Below are positions 12,280 through 15,444 of a DNA stretch of 15,444 nt, in pieces (position 1 is the stretch's first letter; every line of letters begins with the position of its first letter). The notes under the pieces were generated by a model. The model ran no database searches. It was given only the letters and a program-made list of their open reading frames with translations, and was not told the DNA's origin. Both the position numbers and the translations under genes were made by a program. The stretch is from an uncultured Oscillospiraceae bacterium. GTDB lineage: Bacteria > Bacillota > Clostridia > Oscillospirales > Acutalibacteraceae. The DNA lies in assembly GCA_902461995.1 (NCBI GenBank), contig CABQAA010000012.1, positions 1-15,444 of the forward strand, read 5' to 3'.

Positions 12280-13773
12280 TTATCGGATGTCCAGCATGTC
12301 AAATACGACGTGGGGCATCTCGTTCCGGCTGCACACCTCGGTGAACCGGGGCGTTTTCCCGCGCAGACCCGCAAGGGGCGGCGGAACGGGGCAGCCCGTC
12401 AGCGCGTGCAGCGCCTCGACCTTATCAAACTCGTCCAGGGGAGCCGCCTCCCTGCCCAGCGCGTCCAGAACGCTGGACGAAAATTTATACGGGTTGGCGG
12501 TGGAGGCGATGACTGTCGGGGTGGTATCCCCTGTCCGGGCACGGTAATCGGTATAGACTTTGACGCCCACAGCTGTGTGGGTGTCGCAGAGGTAACCGGT
12601 CCTCTTATACGTATCCGCGATGGCGGCGGCCGTGCCGGCGTCGTCGCACCAGCCCGCATCGAACAGTTCCGCCAGCCGGTCCTTCACAGCGGACGGCACC
12701 GTATACACGCCTTTGGAGCCAAGCTCCTGCATCAGGGTGCGGAGCACGGCATCGTCCCGGCCGGACAGATGGTAAAGCAGCCGCTCGAGGTTGCTGGAGA
12801 TCAGGATGTCCATCGAGGGCGATGTAGTCGGATAGAAGGGGCGGTTGCGGTCATAGGTGCCGGTGGCGAGAAAATCGGTCAGCACCCGGTTGCGGTTGGA
12901 GGCACAGATGAGCCGGGCAACGGGCAGACCCATCTCCTTCGCGTAATAGGCCGCCAGAATGTTGCCGAAGTTGCCCGTCGGCACCACGACGTTGATCTTG
13001 TCGCCCATTTTCAGTTTTCCGGCCGCGAGCAGATCGCTGTAAGCGGAAAAATAATACACAATCTGCGGCACAAGACGACCCCAGTTGATCGAGTTGGCGG
13101 ACGAAAACTGCATGCCATGGCTGCGAAGCGCTTTTTCCACCGCCGCATCGGTGAAGATCGCCTTCACGCCCGACTGCGCGTCGTCAAAATTCCCCTTGAT
13201 CGCGCAGACGCCGACATTCCCGCCCTCCTGCGTGGTCATCTGCAGCTTCTGCATCGGACTGACGCCGTCCTCGGGATAAAACACCAAGATCCGGGTATGG
13301 GGGGCGTCGCGGAAGCCTTCCAGCGCCGCTTTGCCGGTATCGCCGGAGGTGGCCACCAAGATAACGATCTCTCCCCCGCCGGTTTTCTCGGACGAGACCC
13401 GCATCAGATGAGGCAAAATCTGCAGCGCCATGTCCTTGAAGGCGCAGGTTGGACCGTGCCACAGCTCGAGAATATGGACGCCGTCCTCCAGGGTATGGAC
13501 GGGAGCGACGGCGGGCGACCGGAACGAGCCCGACGCATAGGCCGACGCCGTGCAGGCCGCGACCTCATCGGGGGTAAAATCGGTCAGAAACCGGGACAGA
13601 ATCGCCGTGGCCCGGTCGGTATAGGACATGGCCGTCATGGCGGCGATGTCCGCCGCCGTGACCGCCGGCAGGGTTTCGGGCACAAAAAGGCCCCCGTCCC
13701 GGGAAATGCCCTGGACGATGGCCTGTGCGGACGTCACCTGAACCCGGCTGTCCCGAGTGCTGTTATACATCAT
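12280..13773 (-). CDS. thrC: Threonine synthase
   Basis: PLP enzyme converting O-phospho-L-homoserine to L-threonine. The 497-residue length, the N-terminal TRDSRVQVTSAQAIVQGISRDGGLFVPE segment and the HGPTCAFKDMA motif with PLP lysine K113 identify the long, yeast/E. coli-like class of ThrC. ATSGDTG (141-147) and PTGNFGN (265-271) are the other PLP-phosphate contacts. ATG 13773 has AGGAGGG about 9 bases upstream; a second ATG follows at once. The upstream gap to the dipeptidase gene is 75 bases with no clear promoter or terminator. Neither hom nor thrB is next to it in this window. Confidence 0.96.
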   Translation of the reverse strand: MMYNSTRDSRVQVTSAQAIVQGISRDGGLFVPETLPAVTAADIAAMTAMSYTDRATAILSRFLTDFTPDEVAACTASAYASGSFRSPAVAPVHTLEDGVHILELWHGPTCAFKDMALQILPHLMRVSSEKTGGGEIVILVATSGDTGKAALEGFRDAPHTRILVFYPEDGVSPMQKLQMTTQEGGNVGVCAIKGNFDDAQSGVKAIFTDAAVEKALRSHGMQFSSANSINWGRLVPQIVYYFSAYSDLLAAGKLKMGDKINVVVPTGNFGNILAAYYAKEMGLPVARLICASNRNRVLTDFLATGTYDRNRPFYPTTSPSMDILISSNLERLLYHLSGRDDAVLRTLMQELGSKGVYTVPSAVKDRLAELFDAGWCDDAGTAAAIADTYKRTGYLCDTHTAVGVKVYTDYRARTGDTTPTVIASTANPYKFSSSVLDALGREAAPLDEFDKVEALHALTGCPVPPPLAGLRGKTPRFTEVCSRNEMPHVVFDMLDIR

Positions 13774-13848
13774 GATTCATAACCCTCCTGACGCCGGCGG
13801 GACCGTACGATAAACCACGTGCTCGGGTCCGGCTGCGGCATCCTCATT

Positions 13849-14790
13849 TTACTCTATCCCCGCCGCTTTTGTCAAAGTGCGGCGAAAAAAATCGTAGCAA
13901 TTACTGAAAAAGACCTTATCCAAACAGGCGGTGTCGTAATTTTTGCGGCATAGGACTTCATACAGGCGTTCCATGACTTGGATGCCGCCCCAGTCCTCCG
14001 GCAGCTCCGTGCCGTCCAGATCGGCCCCGAAGGCCACTGTATCCGCTCCTCCGAGGGATAAATAGTGGTCCAGGTGCCGCTCGATCGCCTCAAAGGTCTG
14101 CTCGCCCAGCTGACCGGCACAGAAGTTGATGCCGACCAAACCCTTCCGATCCCGGATCTCGCGGAATTGGTCATCCCGGAGATTGCGGGGAGAGGCGCAC
14201 AGCGCGGCCGAAACCGAATGGCTGGCGAGAATAGGCCCCGCGGCCGTTTCGGCCACGTCCCAGAAGCCCGCCTCGTTGAGATGGGAGACATCGGGCAGAA
14301 CGGCGAGTTCCTCCATCCGCCTGACGGCGGCTTTTCCGAAGGAAGTCAGGCCGGCCGGACAGCCAGACAGGCACCCGTGGCCAAGCTCGTTCGAACCGTT
14401 CCACGTCAGGGTGATGAGCTTTACGCCCCGGGCGGCCAGCTCGTCGAGATGCCGCAGCTCGCCCGCGAGGGCGGAGCCGCCTTCCACCGTTAGGATTCCC
14501 GCGCAGCGTCCCGACTCGAGGGTCTCGGCCAGACCGGCGGCATCTTCCACCATCCGAAGGCGGTCGGCATACCGTGCCGTCTGCTCCCCTGCGAAATCGA
14601 GCACCGCGCAGCAGCGTTCAAACGCGGCTTCGCCCCGCAGCGAATCGGGCATCCACACGGCAAAAAGCTGCGCCCAGGCGTCCATCTTTCCCCCCCGCGT
14701 CAGGTCGAGATGGCGGTGGTTCTCGAGCAGATTCTCCCGCTTATCGAAGCATTCGGTCAAGGTATCACAATGGAGATCAAACAGCTTCAT
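13849..14790 (-). CDS. Membrane dipeptidase-type peptidase (M19 family)
   Basis: Zinc-dependent amidohydrolase-fold dipeptidase of peptidase family M19 (renal dipeptidase-like). The 313 residues hold the metal and active-site set: H7-x-D9 in DLHCDTL, bridging E103 in LTVEGG, H170 in PDVSHLNE, H191 in ASHS, D257 in GADLDG, and a C-terminal FSNCYDFFRR that takes the place of the usual GxN.LR end. There is no signal peptide, so it is probably cytoplasmic, hydrolysing dipeptides (possibly mixed L-D forms). ATG 14790 has AGGAGG (14797-14802) with 6-base spacing, on the stop codon region of the yraN gene. Likely in one transcript with rnhB and yraN upstream. Confidence 0.93.
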   Translation of the reverse strand: MKLFDLHCDTLTECFDKRENLLENHRHLDLTRGGKMDAWAQLFAVWMPDSLRGEAAFERCCAVLDFAGEQTARYADRLRMVEDAAGLAETLESGRCAGILTVEGGSALAGELRHLDELAARGVKLITLTWNGSNELGHGCLSGCPAGLTSFGKAAVRRMEELAVLPDVSHLNEAGFWDVAETAAGPILASHSVSAALCASPRNLRDDQFREIRDRKGLVGINFCAGQLGEQTFEAIERHLDHYLSLGGADTVAFGADLDGTELPEDWGGIQVMERLYEVLCRKNYDTACLDKVFFSNCYDFFRRTLTKAAGIE

Positions 14791-14802
14791 GGGGTTCCTC
14801 CT

Positions 14803-15189
14803 TTAAAAGGCGGTGCCAAGCCCGCCGCTTTCAAACGCGGCCATCAAATGGTCCAGCTGCACCACCTGCATCGGATTGCCGGCCGCGGTGACGATCTCGA
14901 TGACGTCGAACCGGGGCTGGAGAGGGCTTGGATGCTGCATCAGGTACAGAGAGGCGGTTTTGAGCAGCCGCCGCTGTTTCGCGGGCGTGACCGCCTCCCT
15001 GGGAGCAAAAAGCGCGCCCTCGCTGCGCGCTTTGACCTCCACGAAGGCAATATACGCGCGGTCCGCCGCGATTATGTCGATCTCCCCAAACCGGCAACGG
15101 TAATTCGACGCCAGGAGCGTATACCCTTTATCGCGCAGAAAACGAGCGGCCAGGATTTCTCCGACCGCTCCCTTCGATACTTCGGCCAT
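14803..15189 (-). CDS. YraN/UPF0102 family nuclease-fold protein
   Basis: Small conserved protein of 128 residues with a PD-(D/E)xK nuclease-like core: E11 in VGEILAARFL, GEID (35-38), and FVEVKAR with E51 and K53. The biochemical function of the UPF0102 family is not settled; a Holliday-junction-resolvase-like fold is known. The C-terminus (VVQLDHLMAAFESGG) is variable in the family. ATG 15189 lies 11 bases after the rnhB stop and has only a G-rich site (AAGGGG) upstream. The rnhB-yraN neighbourhood is common in Firmicutes and supports the assignment. Confidence 0.92.
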   Translation of the reverse strand: MAEVSKGAVGEILAARFLRDKGYTLLASNYRCRFGEIDIIAADRAYIAFVEVKARSEGALFAPREAVTPAKQRRLLKTASLYLMQHPSPLQPRFDVIEIVTAAGNPMQVVQLDHLMAAFESGGLGTAF

Positions 15190-15200
15190 CCGCCCACCCC

Positions 15201-15444
15201 TTATCCAATCTTTTTGAGAAAACTCGGGCGATGGACCGGCGACGGGCCATAGGTCCGGATCCGCTCCATATGCAGCGCCGTCCCATACCCCTTGTGTTTG
15301 GCAAAGGCATATTCCGGATAGGTCCGGTCCAGCTCCGCCATCAGCCGGTCCCGGCTGACCTTCGCCAGAATGGAGGCCGCCGCGATGCTGGCCGACAGGG
15401 CGTCTCCCTTGATGAGCGTCTGCGCCTCCGCGGGCAGGCCGGGA
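15201..15444 (-). CDS. rnhB: Ribonuclease HII, C-terminal part
   Basis: The last 80 codons are visible; the N-terminal part with the first catalytic acids (the GxDEAGRG region) lies beyond the window. The visible part has the type-2 RNase H hallmarks: IKGDALSASIAAASILAKVSRDR (split here as KGDALSAS and AAASILAKVSRD, with the catalytic Asp of SRD), YPEYAFAKHKGYGT, and the closing YGPSPVHRPSF motif, then TAA at 15203-15201. The enzyme cuts the RNA of RNA-DNA hybrids, including single ribonucleotides in DNA. The yraN gene follows after 11 bases. Because the frame has no start inside the window it is easily missed, but the identity is clear. Confidence 0.95.
   Translation of the reverse strand, partial: PGLPAEAQTLIKGDALSASIAAASILAKVSRDRLMAELDRTYPEYAFAKHKGYGTALHMERIRTYGPSPVHRPSFLKKIG

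Noticed and set aside
13793..13833. Imperfect GC-rich inverted repeat ahead of thrC
   Set aside because: The arms GCCGG/CCGGC and ACC/GGT need a 4-base bulge and a loop of about 20 bases; no T-run follows. Chance in GC-rich DNA is likely.
13855..13890. Hairpin plus A-run at the 3' end of the dipeptidase gene
   Set aside because: CGCCGC and GCGGCG flank 12 bases, but the run lies on the wrong side for a minus-strand terminator and the repeat is inside the coding sequence (FFRRTLTKAAG).

Overview
The window reads as an ordinary, compact chromosomal housekeeping segment of a GC-rich (around 60 % by eye) low-redundancy Firmicute, most likely a clostridial (Oscillospiraceae-like) gut-type anaerobe. 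This rests on the tig-clpP-clpX-lon-engB order, strong AGGAGG ribosome binding sites, a Lipo-box amino-acid binding protein, and rnhB next to a YraN/UPF0102 gene. The lineage is inference; the sequence itself names no species. Every gene I can support lies on the minus strand, so transcription runs from high to low coordinates.

Read in the direction of transcription. (1) 15444-11564: 3' end of rnhB, yraN/UPF0102, an M19 dipeptidase, threonine synthase (thrC) and a calcineurin-like metallophosphoesterase, mostly with 11-20 base gaps and only one gap of about 75 bases. (2) 11505-4884: a protein quality-control cluster: trigger factor, ClpP, ClpX, Lon and the ribosome-assembly GTPase EngB, starting behind an extended -10 promoter. 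A terminator-like hairpin follows clpX and an unusually perfect inverted repeat lies in the lon leader, so lon may be a separate regulatory unit. (3) 4887-2694: lysA (diaminopimelate decarboxylase), a short MGMT-like/alkyltransferase-like protein that overlaps lysA by 8 bases, and a small lipoprotein of unknown function. (4) 2647-1: a polar amino-acid ABC importer operon with a good sigma-A promoter: lipoprotein binding protein, permease, ATPase, then the start of an unidentified small membrane protein cut by the window edge. Two tandem hairpins separate the binding-protein gene from the permease gene, fitting the need for excess binding protein.

Starts were chosen by Shine-Dalgarno spacing; several are internal to longer open frames (lon, tig, clpP, engB, lysA, lipoprotein, MGMT) and three genes appear to use GTG or TTG (binding protein, ATPase, permease). 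No rRNA, tRNA, CRISPR array, insertion sequence, phage gene or attachment site was seen, and no non-coding stretch exceeds about 210 bases.

I found no convincing undescribed multi-gene system. The items most worth a second look are the Cys-containing ATL-like protein coupled to lysA, the 12-bp-arm inverted repeat ahead of lon, and the tandem hairpins in the transporter operon.
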